From: Gentiana macrophylla
Taxonomy: Eukaryota > Streptophyta > Magnoliopsida > Gentianales > Gentianaceae
DNA length: 64,000 nt
Assembly (NCBI GenBank): GCA_026214975.1
Contig: CM047806.1
Span: 81,887,599 to 81,951,598 of the forward strand
Direction of reading: 5' to 3'
In this document: positions 12,213 through 22,806 of the stretch, in pieces
How positions within the stretch are numbered: position 1 is the stretch's first letter
Layout of the letters: each line of letters starts with the position of its first letter
The notes under the pieces: model-generated
Told to the model about the DNA's origin: nothing
The model's input: the letters and a program-made list of their open reading frames with translations, nothing else
The model's database searches: none
Made by a program: the position numbers and the translations under genes

Positions 12213-15200
12213 ATGGCCGACACACCCATTGTCTTCAACTCTTCCACGCAAACTCCGATCAAACTCGACCCCTCAAACTATAGCATCTGGAAAATTCAGC
12301 TTGAAAGTCTTCTTTATGGCTATGATCTTATGGGTTATATTGATGGTTCTACACTGCCCGCGAAAACAATTCAAGGTGAAACAAACCGCCAAACCCAACC
12401 CTGAATACCTTAAATGGAAACGGCAGGATAGTCTAATTTTGCATCTGTTGATCGCGTCCTGCACCTCTCATGTTGTGGCTTTCCTTCGCAGCGCCTCCTC
12501 GTCGAAGGCTGCGTGGGATATTCTCCAAAACACATATGCAAAGTCGTCCAGGGTCATATTGAACCATCCGGCGAATCAAAGCAATTCATAAAGGTAATCA
12601 AACATCACTTTGAATATATGTTTGCAATCAAAAAAAAAAGGCGATGAATTGGCATTGCTTGATAAGCCCATTGATGATGATGAATTGATTGAAATTATCC
12701 TGGACAATCTGGGGCCTGAATATGGTGAATTCGCTCGGGCAATTGCGATTCGTGAAACTCCGATATCATTTGAGGAACTCCATGAAAAGCTTCTCAACTA
12801 CAAACCTCCAACCGGCATTGGGTCCCCTTCTCCACCTTTCGCTCCTGCGTCAGCCCATTTCAGCGCCGGCCGACCCTCATATCAGCAAGGATATCGGCCT
12901 TCGTCCTCTCCAGGCGCATGGCGTCCCACCCAGCAGCCACGCCATCTTCCACAGCCCCAGCCGCACCCTTCATTCTACCGCCATCAGCAGCCATCTCCAA
13001 CTTCTCAGCAGTCCTCCTACACTCCTAAACCTTATGGAGGTAAGTGCCAACTCTGTAAAGTTCACGGTCATGCAGCCAAATTTTGTCCTTCTTTTCAGGT
13101 TTACCCGAACCCGAATGGCCCTCGTCCCGAGAATAGGACCAGGCCGCAAGCCCACATCACTACTGCTCCCGAGCCGGCCACCTCCTCCCCACAATGGCTT
13201 TTGGATAGTGGAGCCACTCATCATGTCACGAATGATCTTGAAAATCTGTCCCTTCACACACCATATCCTGGCACTGACGATATAATGGTCGGTGATGGTA
13301 AGCCCCTTTCAATTTCTCATACAGGTTCTACGTCTCTACCGTTGTCTGCCTCTAATTCTATCAATTTACGTGATGTTTTGTGTGTCCCTGCTATGTCTAA
13401 AAATTTACTCTCCATTTCTAAATTATGTCAAGCCCACAATTTATCTCTGTTGAATTCTTACCACTTGAATTTCTTGTGAAGGACCTCAAGATTTAATCAA
13501 ATATTACTCCGTGGTCCGGTTAAAATGGACTCTATGAGTGGCCTACTCAACCTTTACTTGTTTTTGCTTGAATAAAGCGCCTCCACCTGTGTGGCATCAC
13601 CGTCTGGGCCATCATCGCTTCGCTTATTTTACGCAAAATAATTGGCACTTATGGTTTAGAAACCACACGCCTCGATTTATTTCATTGTCTTCGCTTGTCT
13701 TGAGAACAAAAGTCATAAATTGCCTTTTTCTTTGTCATCCTTGTCCACTTCCCGTCCCCTTGAATGCTTATTTACTGATTTATGGACATCACCTGTTTTG
13801 TCCTCTGATGGTTTTAAGTACTATCTTATTTTGGTTGATCACTTTACGCGGTATATCTGGTTTTATCCTCTCGCTAAAAAGTCTGATGTTCATGATACTT
13901 TCCTTCGCTTTAGGGCCATTGTTGAGAAATATTTTGATCAATCAATTAAAATTCTTTACTCTGATAATGGCACCTAGTTCACTGTTCTGCGTAATTACCT
14001 AGCCACTAATGGTATTTCATTTTACACCACGCCCCCTCACACTCCGGAACACAATGGCATCTCTGAAAGACGCAATCTTCATATTGTTGAAACTGGGCTT
14101 GCTCTCTTATCCCATGCTAAACTCCCCTCCACCTTCTGGCCTTATGCGTTTGCTACTGCGGTGTACCTTATCAATCGTATGCCTACCCCTGTTCTAACCT
14201 TTAAGTCACCATATGAGTCTATTTTCCACCGACCTCCCAACAATAATAAGCTTCGCATATTTGGTTGTCTATGTTACCCCTGGCTCCGCCCATATACCGA
14301 TCATAAACTTCAACCGAGGTCCAAACCGTGTGTGTTTCTAGGCTATTCTCTGACCCAACACGCTTACTACTGTTTTGATCCGCATTCCTCTCGTCTCTAT
14401 GTATCTCGGCATGTCAAGTTTGTTGAAGATGTTATTCCCTCCATTAACCCCACTCCATCTTCCCTACCGCCTTCCCCGCCTATCTCTGACTGGTTGCCGA
14501 TACCTCCACCCTACAACCCGTCCCCCATCCCCAACGGACCCTCCTTCCCATCCCCATCTTCACCGGATCCTCCACCATCACCCCCTCCAAACCCGACCCC
14601 TCCTTCTCCTCCTCCTCCTCCTCCTCCTTCTCCGAACCCGACTTCTCCTCCTTCTCCTCCTCCTCCTCCCCCGATTCATTCTATGCGCACTCGTTCCCAA
14701 AACAATATTTTTCGTCCAATTCAAAAACTCAACCTCCACTCGCACCTTACACCCACGATCCTTGCTGAACCTACTTCCGTCGCCCAAGCCTTAAAATCCC
14801 CTCAGTGGAGAACTGCGATGCAAGATGAATATGATGCTTTGATCAGAAATCATACTTGGGATCTCGTTCCCTATGATCCTTCCTTCAATATAATTGGTTC
14901 CAAATGGATTTTTCGCACGAAATACAATTCGGACGGCTCACTCGATCGTTACAAGGCACGACTCGTTGCTAAGGGGTTTGCTCAACGCCCTGGCATCGAT
15001 TACTTTGAGACATTCAGTCCAGTAGTCAAGCCGACTACCATTCGCATTGTGCTTACCTTGGCTATTTCGCAGGGGTGGTCTCTTCGGCAACTAGATGTGA
15101 ATAATGCTTTTTTGCAGGGACATCTACAAGAGGCGGTGTATCTTGCTCAGCCGGCTGGCTTTGTCGATTCCTCTTGTCCCTCTCATGTTTGCAAGCTTCG

Positions 15201-16306
15201 CAAGGCGATATATGGTCTAAAGCAAGCCCCCAGGGCTTGGTATGATGAATTAAAAGGGTTCCTTATTGCTTCCAAATTTAAAAATTCACAGGCTGACACT
15301 TCGCTTTTTATTCATCGTTCTGGCACATTACTATTATATGTTCTTGTATATGTCGATGACTTAATTGTTACAGGCAATGATTCAAAGGCTGTGGAGCACT
15401 TCATCACATATATAGGTTCTAGATTTGCGCTTAAAGATCTCGGCACCTTATCATATTTTTTGGGTATTGAGGTCACTCCTACTTCCACTGGGGTTCTCTT
15501 ATCACAACAACGTTATGTCACGGAATTATTAACCAAGCTCAACCTGCACAATGCGAACTCTGTTGCTACACCTCTGCCTACGGATATCTCGGGCCTAAAA
15601 GCTAAAGCTGGAGTTCCTATGTCCGATCCATCCACCTATCGCATGGTTGTTGGTAGTCTTCAATACCTCACCTTCACCCGACCTGATATTGCGTTCGCCG
15701 TAAACAAGTTATCTCAATTCATGCATGCACCGGCTGCAGGCGTGCATTGGACACATGCAAAGCGGCTTCTTCGTTACTTGTGCGGGACATCTACTTATGG
15801 GATACTGACTCCATCGCCATTCACCCCTAATTCTTCATGCGTTTTCCGATGCTGATTGGGGGGGAGATAAAGATGACTATACTTCTACCAGTGCCCATGT
15901 TATTTATCTTGGCAAAAATGTAATTGCTTGGAGTTCCAAGAAACAGAACACCGTTGCCCGGTCGTCCACTGAAGCAGAATATCGTGCCGTTGCCGCTGCC
16001 ACTGCTGAGTTAAAATGGATATCGTTTATTTTGCATGATCTTGGCATTCCTCCATCGCCAACTCCGGTAATTTATTGTGATAATCTCGGGACCACACAAT
16101 TTTGCGCTAATCCGGTCTTCCACTCTCGCATGAAACATGTTGCTATTGATTATCACTTCATTCGTGATCAAGTTCAAAGAGGTCTCCTTCGCGTTGCTCA
16201 TGTGAATGCCTCGGATCAACTTGCTGACTGCCTAACAAAGTCTCTTCCAAAACCAAATTTTCTACTTCAACGGGACAAGTTAGGACTCCTCCCTCGTCCA
16301 ACTTGA
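12213..16306 (+). pseudogene. Broken gag-pol of the nested copia element
   Basis: Polyprotein normally giving capsid, protease, integrase, reverse transcriptase and RNase H for replication in virus-like particles. Start ATG at 12213 follows the LTR leader. Seen in order: gag with frame changes near 12370-12400 and 12550-12610; CCHC zinc knuckle (13045-13086); protease DSG (13204-13212); break near 13479; integrase with TDLW, SDNG (13960-13971) and an amber codon at 13975-13977; a proline/serine-rich linker (14440-14690); RT with DVNNAFL, IYGLKQ and intact YVDD (15349-15360); a frame change near 15845; RNase H to TGA 16304-16306. The region 13978-15855 is one open frame. The product as a whole cannot be made from this copy. 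Confidence 0.93.
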
Positions 16307-16313
16307 GGGGTGG
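16301..16313 (+). other. Polypurine tract of the nested copia element
   Basis: ACTTGAGGGGTGG immediately upstream of the 3' LTR; plus-strand priming site. It overlaps the end of the RNase H frame. Confidence 0.8.
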
Positions 16314-16460
16314 TATTCGTATATATTTAGTATTAATAAATACTGATTTAGTATATATACTGTATTAATTATTTTCTAGCTCTAGAATGTTCTATACGGA
16401 CCTATATATATTGTATTCTTTACAATTGTAATTATTCAATACACAATTCACATTCTATTA
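16314..16460 (+). repeat. 3' LTR of the nested copia element
   Basis: 147 bp, identical to the 5' LTR except one A/T difference near its base 25. Followed directly by CAAAG, the target duplication. Confidence 0.95.
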
Positions 16461-16589
16461 CAAAGTCAGAAAGGCTTGGAGCGTAGTACGACATATGAAA
16501 CTTTGTGGAATGTCTTAGCAAGTACGCTGGATATTATTTACTTGTCCGTGGAGCAAAATGTTTTTCTCCAAACATGCTGTCTTCTAGAG

Positions 16590-17850
16590 GAAGTGTTTCT
16601 TCCAAAAGAAACAGTGGGAGTAGATTTAGATCTCAAATGTAGTTTGAGAACCACAAAGATATATTCAACCAATGGAACATGAGCAGATGCCGCATAGCGA
16701 TGAGGTGTAGATCACTGCTCAGTGCACACAAATGTCTGTAAGTCTGTGGATAACCTCAAGCCCAAAAGGGCTGCTGGTATGTTCATCTTGATGAATGAAT
16801 ATCTCACGACTTATGAAATAATGTTTGAAAGGCAAGATTGAGAGATATGGCCAGGAGCCATAATATCTGAATTAGATTCCATCAGTGACAACCAGGTTAT
16901 GAACCTAGTCTGTCTTACCTAGAAGGAATGTCCCTATAAGGCTGAGCCCAGTTCTATACAGACTATGCTTGTTATAACTTCGTATCATGGCTATATGATA
17001 GTGTTGAAGACATGGGGTAGAAAGCTCGATGTTGATAGACGATAACATGATATGTGAGCCCACGAGATCCATTTATGGACTCAAACAAGTTTCTCTAGAC
17101 AATTTCTTTGTTTGATAATCAAAGGAGTTTTGATTTAGTCAAAAGAAGAATATGCCCAATGTGCAAGATGGATAGTGGGAGTGCGTTACTATTTTTGAGT
17201 AAGGTATTAGATATCTCTCTTGAGAGTCATCACCCCATGTCACAGTCATTTAATGTTTGGTAGTTCAAGATCCTTACGAAAGGACGATTGGCAGTTCTTA
17301 TTTTTGGAAATAAGAATCTATAGCGATAGATTTAACTGCTGTTAAATTATAGTTTACCTATATAGATGTGATGCTAAAAGAGTTTAGCATAGATCGCGTA
17401 AGGAGATACTGCTAGCCGGTGTTCTCAAGATCTATTTATGTTAGGACGTTCGTCCTAAGGATAAGGTGAAAGATGATGCTTATGGAAGGTTTCCTTCGCT
17501 ACTGCGATAGGAACCATCATAAAGGTAATCCCGGATGTTCATAGTCCATGAGGAGTCATGAGCAAGTATGAAAGTAAATCTGGTGAATGTCGAGAATATC
17601 CTTAAACAAGTTAAGGATGGCTTCCTAGTTTATCGAAACTTGGAATCAGATAAATATAGTTATACAGACGTATATCCTGAGTCTTATGAAGGTGAGTGGG
17701 AGCTACAGTCTGGATTTGCAATCACCTTGATTAAGTGATACAGTGTGCTGGAAATGTTCTTAGCTGTAGGTCACTGTAAATTCTACAACCAGGCCAAAAC
17801 ACAGTAGTGCCTTAGAGGCGCAGCGGGAGCAGTACATGAGTCTATGAGGT
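16590..17850 (+). pseudogene. Degenerate copia pol in element B
   Basis: No open frame, but fragments of copia pol can be read. About 16735-16845 matches the remnant in element A (261-515). About 17075-17105 gives IYGLKQ followed by frameshifted RT-like text. Around 17670-17730 a stretch ending SGFA may be a relic of RNase H. The distance between these pieces is shorter than in intact elements, so most of RT is deleted. RT motif is seen; the rest is inference. Confidence 0.5.
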
Positions 17851-18120
17851 TCATTCCTGAACCTTGTACGGTTCTTCCACCTTTTCTATATAGCTGATAT
17901 AGTAAGTGGATTCATTGCATGAAGCAAGGACCAGGGTCTCGTCAGAGATTCGTGTGTGTCTTGATGCGGTTCCTTTGAATTTATCATATAGAGCATGATA
18001 TGAAGATAGTCTGAGTCCCCACGGATAGCGATCCGTTTATGGCTAGGGCTGGTTGCGAGTATTGCATGAGATTCTTGTGTTTCAACTTGGTCTTGTGTGT
18101 ACGAGTGATTGGTTTTAGGC

Positions 18121-18132
18121 CAAGTGGGAGAT
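18121..18132 (+). other. Polypurine tract of element B
   Basis: CAAGTGGGAGAT directly before the TGTTG start of the 3' LTR. The same AGTGGGAG word recurs several times upstream (16605, 17177, 17695). Confidence 0.8.
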
Positions 18133-19136
18133 TGTTGAAATAGTGTCCTAAACCCAATCGGGTTGGACCAGATCCGATCAGGTCGGATCATTTCTACTAT
18201 TTCCTTATGCTTATACATAGATTAAATGGCTTTTTTGTTGTCATATATCTGTTCTTTTAAAGAACCAATTATGAATTGTTATATGATAACGTCCTTAGTA
18301 TTAAACTGTGATAGAGAAACCAAGATAGGTGATTATGGTTGATGAGATCTCTAATCACTTTAATAAGTTTGATACTTAAATGTCTCTAGGCTGATGTACT
18401 ATTAAACAGGGCATTGATAGTATGTACAGACTAGCATGTATTAGATGTCTTCTATCTTTAAGGGCAGGGATAGATCTCGTCTATCGAAGTGTAGAGACAC
18501 TTGGACTATACGTGGACGTGTATTAGAGAATGCGTACGTTAGACTGACCCACTTACATTAAGTGTCACACAATGTGGCGGTTGTGTAATTATCCTTAATA
18601 CCGGAGTCTTCATGGCATCACGGTGTGGATTGTCATGCTTTGACACTTTTGAGGTTTCCCCTAGCCACGGGGCGATCATGCGGTAGTGATTGGGTGTGAT
18701 CTTTGAAGCATCGCGGAGTATACATGATTGGTCGTCCGGGAATCGCGTATCCTATGATTGGGATCGAATATCCGAAATGGCCTTCTTATAAGGAATGTCT
18801 AGCTCTCGTGAATCTTTGCAAAGTGGGAGTAAATGAGTTACTTCGAGAGAGCATGATATCCAGATTATAAGATACGATTGTTAATGTATCGACACTCGAG
18901 ATACGAACGTATGGATATTATTACAGCGATAAGATTGTAAGTTACACGGTAACTGTTTCACATGAAAGGTAGTAGTCATTGCATTTGACTCTTCTGATGA
19001 TTGGGGGTCACGGTGTGTTGCTAGACGCTATCCCGTGACCGTTAGGCATGAAGGGAATTTTCATAAATTGCACTTTGTGCCTACGGCCAACATATTCGGA
19101 AGTCTAACGGGTCATGATGTTCATTTTTATTATCCC

Positions 19137-20027
19137 ATGGCCAGTTCCTCATCTCAAGTTCATGAGGCATCTACAAGCAAATCGGCAACTGAAGGATCTC
19201 AGCATCAAGAAACTGAAGATAAACTGAAAGGTTGGGAAGAGATCATTGAAAGTGTGATGCAAACTCTACAACAGCAGCTCTTTAACTTACATGATTTCAT
19301 TGGAAGAACACATTACTCAGGCCTATACCAATATTCCAACATCATCACCTTACTTAAATTATTTGAAGAAAGCTTTCGCATATCTTCAATTAAGGGGGAA
19401 GAAAAAATTGAAGGTGATACTGGCAATGAAAAGAAAATTGAAGGTGTTGCTGGTAAAGCTGACAAAGAGAAAGCTGACAAAGAGAAAGCTGAAGAGGCCT
19501 ATGCCAAACGTCTGATTGAAGAACAAGATGAACAAATAGATACTGATCTACAGACTATTGATCTACTATCTATTCAATGGAATGAAGAAGCAATTGACAT
19601 TCTGATCGAGGAGTTGGTCAAAGAAGAAACCTTCACAGAAACGAGAACTGAAAAAGATGAAGAAACCTCAGTTAAAGCCGTGCTAAGTATTAGGAAGAAA
19701 CTTGCAAACTGTGTCAGATTGAAAGCTTCTCTAAAAGCAGCAAAAGATGCATGGGCAAGAACTGAGGGGGAAAAGACCAAAGGGAAGGAATCTAGTCTTA
19801 TTTCAGAGGAAGAAGAGAAGGTGATGAGTGAAGAAATCAAAGAGATCTTGATAAAGTTTAAAGCTGGTAACAATGAAGAGGCAAATCAGTTGCTAAATGA
19901 ATATTTAGAGATCAAGCCTAGAGATGGTGAAACAGAAGAAGAAGGAAAGGCAAGAAGACTCCTGGAGACAAAATGGAGTATCTTTGTTGGAGAAAAATTG
20001 TTGAATTTGGAAAAAGGAAATCTGTAA
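19137..20027 (+). CDS. Extra 3' ORF of Sirevirus-like element, coiled-coil protein
   Basis: An intact 296-codon ORF. The start is the first ATG inside the Sirevirus-like segment; the frame is open upstream to 19035 but that part is translated LTR of element B. The protein starts Ser/Thr-rich (MASSSSQ), then is strongly charged with many Glu and Lys, including repeated ADKEK units near residues 110-122 and long Glu-rich helices, consistent with coiled coil. No membrane segment or catalytic motif is visible. Its position between the missing pol and the 3' LTR matches the env-like ORF of some Sireviruses, but the sequence alone does not show an envelope function. Ends TAA at 20025-20027. Confidence 0.6.
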   Translation: MASSSSQVHEASTSKSATEGSQHQETEDKLKGWEEIIESVMQTLQQQLFNLHDFIGRTHYSGLYQYSNIITLLKLFEESFRISSIKGEEKIEGDTGNEKKIEGVAGKADKEKADKEKAEEAYAKRLIEEQDEQIDTDLQTIDLLSIQWNEEAIDILIEELVKEETFTETRTEKDEETSVKAVLSIRKKLANCVRLKASLKAAKDAWARTEGEKTKGKESSLISEEEEKVMSEEIKEILIKFKAGNNEEANQLLNEYLEIKPRDGETEEEGKARRLLETKWSIFVGEKLLNLEKGNL

Positions 20028-20159
20028 TCTTTTGTGTAACTCATTTTATCGTGACTTAATGAACTCAGCTGTTCTAGTTTGTTATCCTAATTTGATTCTT
20101 TATGATTTCTTGCATTATTCATTTATTACTGCTTTTAGGGAGGGTTATGATACATCATG

Positions 20160-20173
20160 AAAAAGGGGGAAAT
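20160..20173 (+). other. Polypurine tract of Sirevirus-like element
   Basis: AAAAAGGGGGAAAT immediately before the LTR start TGTTGG. This G-run context is usual for Sirevirus 3' LTRs. Confidence 0.75.
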
Positions 20174-21892
20174 TGTTGGAAACATTATTTATATTTTGAT
20201 GATGATTCGTCACGTAATTAGACAAATCACTTACAACCCATGATGATGAAGTCATAACTAACTGTTATAGTGCATAATATAAGAAGAAGCAAGAAATGGT
20301 CTAGAGAAAATGTATAAGTTCTATCTAGAGTATGAACCTTGTATAGGCTGTTTCAGACAAGCATTGTAATAGAATAGGAACTAGTCGAACAGCTGAATCA
20401 CAACAAGAAAACTGAGTATGCACATGAAGAACTGAGGGTTCAAACTCAGTTATGCAATAACTGAAGAAGCTAAGTTCGTTGAGGGACACAGACTCAGTTG
20501 GCTTATCTATGAAGACTGAAGAACTGAGGGTCACAGACTCAGTTATTGAAGATTGAAGAACTGAGGGTTCAAACTCAGTTAGAATCTGATTAAGTCGTGA
20601 CTATAAGTCAGGATTCAGGCAAGTCTGTGGTGACCTGGAACTGAACTATAGATCATGTAAAACTGAATAATCTTAAGGACAAAGATTATCAGTTGACAGG
20701 ATAAGAAGAAACTGAATGGTGTACTCTGACTTAGTCAATTAAATTCAGATGTCAAGTATACAAGGTACTCAGTTTTGAAGAAGAGTAGAAAACTGAGTCA
20801 AGGCCTTGCTGAATTTAAACTGACAATACGACAAAAATCGTACATATGAACGTTGGCTAAATGACAAGTGTACCGGCTACAAGAGCTAGTGACCGTTACA
20901 TCACCCCTATAAATACACAAGAGAATCACTTGAAGAAGAGGAGAGAGAAGGATCAGAAAAAGAGCTTTACAAGCACATATCCAAAGATCCAGATCCAGAA
21001 AATCAGATCATATATATCTAGAAAATGGGAAGCCAACAGAATTGCCTTGAAGATTTCAAAGAAAGATCCAGTAACCTATTAAGGGGAAAAGAAGGCATCT
21101 TGGAGCTACAAAGCTAGATCCAGAAGAACCAGAAAGCTCACTGAATTAATTCTTGATTAATTCTAAACCTAACCTTTGTGAAAAAGGGTTGGTTGTGCAT
21201 AGTTTGAAGAGAGAAATTCCACCTTTCTTCATACGGTTGCAACTTGGTTTCCACAATTTGTTAGTAACATCTGGATTTGTGTTTGTGATAGTGGTGGTGG
21301 TGAAGGAGTCATTCCACTTTAGAAGGATCAGTGTGTGAGAATGAAGGAGCAATCTCACCTTTCTTCATTTTGTGTAGAGGCAGTGAAACTAGGGTGTCGT
21401 GAAGGATTTGTCATAGTGCTAGGATTTTGTAATGATTATCTCAGATTCTAGTGATACCTCCTACACCACAGAGAGAAGGGGAGGCGTGACGGGATTACAC
21501 CACCGAACTTCCATAAACAAATCTTGTGTTGATTTACTTTATGTACTTATGTTTGTTTTATTTGTTGCATTATCACTCGGCAAACACTAGACAATCGAGT
21601 CGACCTCGAACCGATGCATATAAGGACTAGACTCTTATTGACACATCTATTGCACTAAAGGCTAGTTTTATCTGATGCCAGTTAACAAGACTAAATATAA
21701 GTCAGCATTGACTTATACTCAGTTGAGTTAGCTGAACTCCGCACAAGTTTCAGACGAGGAATAAAGCCAGGTGAGTATCAGTTTGAGTTGTGACAGCTTC
21801 GGTTCTGGGGTTCTCGGTTTGGGAAAAGTTTTTGGTGACAAGTTTATTCACCCCCCCTCTAAACTTGTGTTAGCCTTTCCAAGGGACCAACA
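20174..21892 (+). repeat. 3' LTR of Sirevirus-like element
   Basis: 1719 bp, TGTTGGAAAC to GGACCAACA. It has repeated AACTGAG/CTCAGTT inverted pairs at 20430-20580, a TATA-like segment near 20910 (CTATAAATA), and a run of seven C near 21851. No second copy is in the window. Confidence 0.75.
20430..20580 (+). repeat. Repeated inverted-pair motif in Sirevirus-like LTR
   Basis: Identical 22-bp units at 20430-20451 and 20559-20580, a variant at 20522-20544 and a decayed copy at about 20476-20498. Each has arms AACTGAG and CTCAGTT around a short loop. Confidence 0.85.
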
Positions 21893-22137
21893 ATAGCAAT
21901 CCATGATGGGATTCCGGCGGGCTGTTCATGTGGACTAGCGGTAGAGGCCGAACACTTGGGCGGCTCTATGCAGAAGTACTCTCCTTAGACGGTCAAAGCG
22001 TCTATCTTTTAGATCAACCAAGGTAACCACCGTCTACTAGCTTATTTTTTTATTGCTTAAAAGAAGCCGATCTTGGGTAAAAGAAAATCAAATTTTTGAA
22101 TTCCGATGCGTTCCTGCGTAGATTTCCTAACAGATGA

Positions 22138-22277
22138 TTCATCGTGAGGCCGTTGATTTTGCAACTTCAATGGAAGTTGGTCATATGATGCCCTTCGCGT
22201 GGATGATCCCCAACCTCTGTAGCAGCACATGCGGAATGCCTTTTTCCCCAAATGATGTGTATTACAGTTTCGAATGA
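22138..22277 (+). pseudogene. Tat antisense ORF 1, C-terminal end after insertion B
   Basis: Continues the frame of 6192-6311 and ends FxPxDxYYS-F-E then TGA. By eye about one third of residues match antisense ORF 2, so this is a divergent relative rather than a recent copy. It lies 530 bp upstream of the start codon of antisense ORF 2, in the same orientation. Confidence 0.7.
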
Positions 22278-22706
22278 CTTTGCCGTCGGCTCTTTATCTT
22301 TTTTCGCATTTTGTGGACATTTTGTAATACTTTTGACTCTGTTTTATATTATTTGAGTTCGAAGTTTTGGTATGTGGCCCCGTTGTCTTTGAGAAGGACA
22401 AGAGCGCTTCTATGTCAGACATGTATAAGACAATCGTGAGTGAGAGCGCTAAACTTGAAACTTGAAATCGCTGAAAATGCATATAGTTGAACTCTATCGT
22501 GCCCGAGAATGCTTGAAAAATCATGTCTGCTGATTTCGGTCGAACTCGACTGAGACGGTTTGGGCTCTTGGAATCTGCGGAGTCTCGTGACTCTTCACTC
22601 AACCAACGCATCTGTGACCACTCGTTCGATGCGTCAGCTCGGTTAACGTGATGACTTAAATTCGGATTTGAATGTATGTCACCTTTTTCTTTCCCACCTT
22701 TTCATT
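22278..22706 (+). other. Spacer between the two antisense ORFs
   Basis: No ORF or LTR end recognised. It holds downstream sequence of antisense ORF 1 and upstream sequence of the promoter of ORF 2. Not alignable by eye with the Tat 5' LTR. Confidence 0.5.
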
Positions 22707-22710
22707 TTCT

Positions 22711-22724
22711 GGGTTTATAAAAGG
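22711..22724 (+). promoter_or_regulatory. TATA box of antisense ORF 2
   Basis: GGGTTTATAAAAGGAG lies 85-95 bp upstream of the ATG at 22807, followed by a CTTCTTCTTCC leader, a plausible plant core promoter driving the antisense ORF independently of the Tat LTR. Confidence 0.6.
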
Positions 22725-22806
22725 AGAAAGTCTTCTTCTTCCTCGCTTGAACTTTTTCTGAAAAAACCCCTCAATTTTTATCTTTCTCTTTTTCTAAAGT
22801 TCCGTT

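Larger units (their letters stand above)
11934..16460 (+). mobile_element. Copia element with short LTRs, nested in element B
   Basis: 4527 bp with 147-bp direct LTRs (11934-12080, 16314-16460) that differ at one position I can see. The duplication CAAAG flanks it (11929-11933, 16461-16465). PBS TGGTATCAGAGC abuts the 5' LTR; the polypurine tract ACTTGAGGGGTGG abuts the 3' LTR. Domain order gag, protease, integrase, RT, RNase H is that of Ty1/copia. LTR termini are TA...TA rather than TG...CA. The coding region carries several frameshifts and stops, so this copy is not autonomous despite its young LTRs. I lean to the Ale/Hopscotch-like group, without proof. Confidence 0.95.
19114..21892 (+). 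mobile_element. 3' end of a Sirevirus-like copia element inside B's 3' LTR
   Basis: Contains an extra ORF (19137-20027), a purine tract (AAAAAGGGGGAAAT, about 20160-20173) and a full 3' LTR (20174-21892). No pol or 5' LTR is present. The G-rich tract just before TGTTGGA, the LTR start followed by TTTTGATGATG, the long C-run near the LTR end and an extra ORF after the pol position are features of Sireviruses. The left junction has no LTR end and no matching target duplication, so this is a truncated piece joined to B by rearrangement, not a simple insertion. Confidence 0.7.
6312..22132 (+). mobile_element. Element B: complete but interrupted copia-derived LTR element
   Basis: 5' LTR 6312-8323, PBS from 8325, polypurine tract 18121-18132, 3' LTR 18133-22132. 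The exact 5-bp duplication GATGA flanks it (6307-6311 and 22133-22137). Without nested insertions the internal region is about 5.3 kb and has no intact ORF. A short stretch near 17075-17105 reads IYGLKQ, the reverse-transcriptase signature of copia pol, followed by stops, so the element is a decayed or large non-coding derivative of a copia lineage with 2-kb LTRs. The two LTRs differ by scattered substitutions, so insertion is not recent. Confidence 0.88.
18133..22132 (+). repeat. 3' LTR of element B, interrupted
   Basis: 18133-19114 matches 6312-7292 and 21893-22132 matches 8084-8323. The middle of the LTR (equivalent to about 7293-8083, including the TATA box and AT run) is missing and replaced by 19114-21892. 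Ends TTCCTAACA at 22132, followed by GATGA. Confidence 0.9.

Noticed and set aside
12145..13285. Alternative plus-strand frames overlapping gag (148 and 198 codons)
   Set aside because: Apart from the part carrying gag after the frameshift, they are shadows of gag in another frame; the 198-codon one overlaps the frame with the zinc knuckle and protease.
14375..14794. Leu-rich and Arg-rich frames over the integrase-RT linker
   Set aside because: Out-of-frame readings of the CCT-rich proline linker.
19035..19136. N-terminal extension of the Sirevirus-like ORF
   Set aside because: This part is LTR sequence of element B read in frame by chance; the junction is near 19114.
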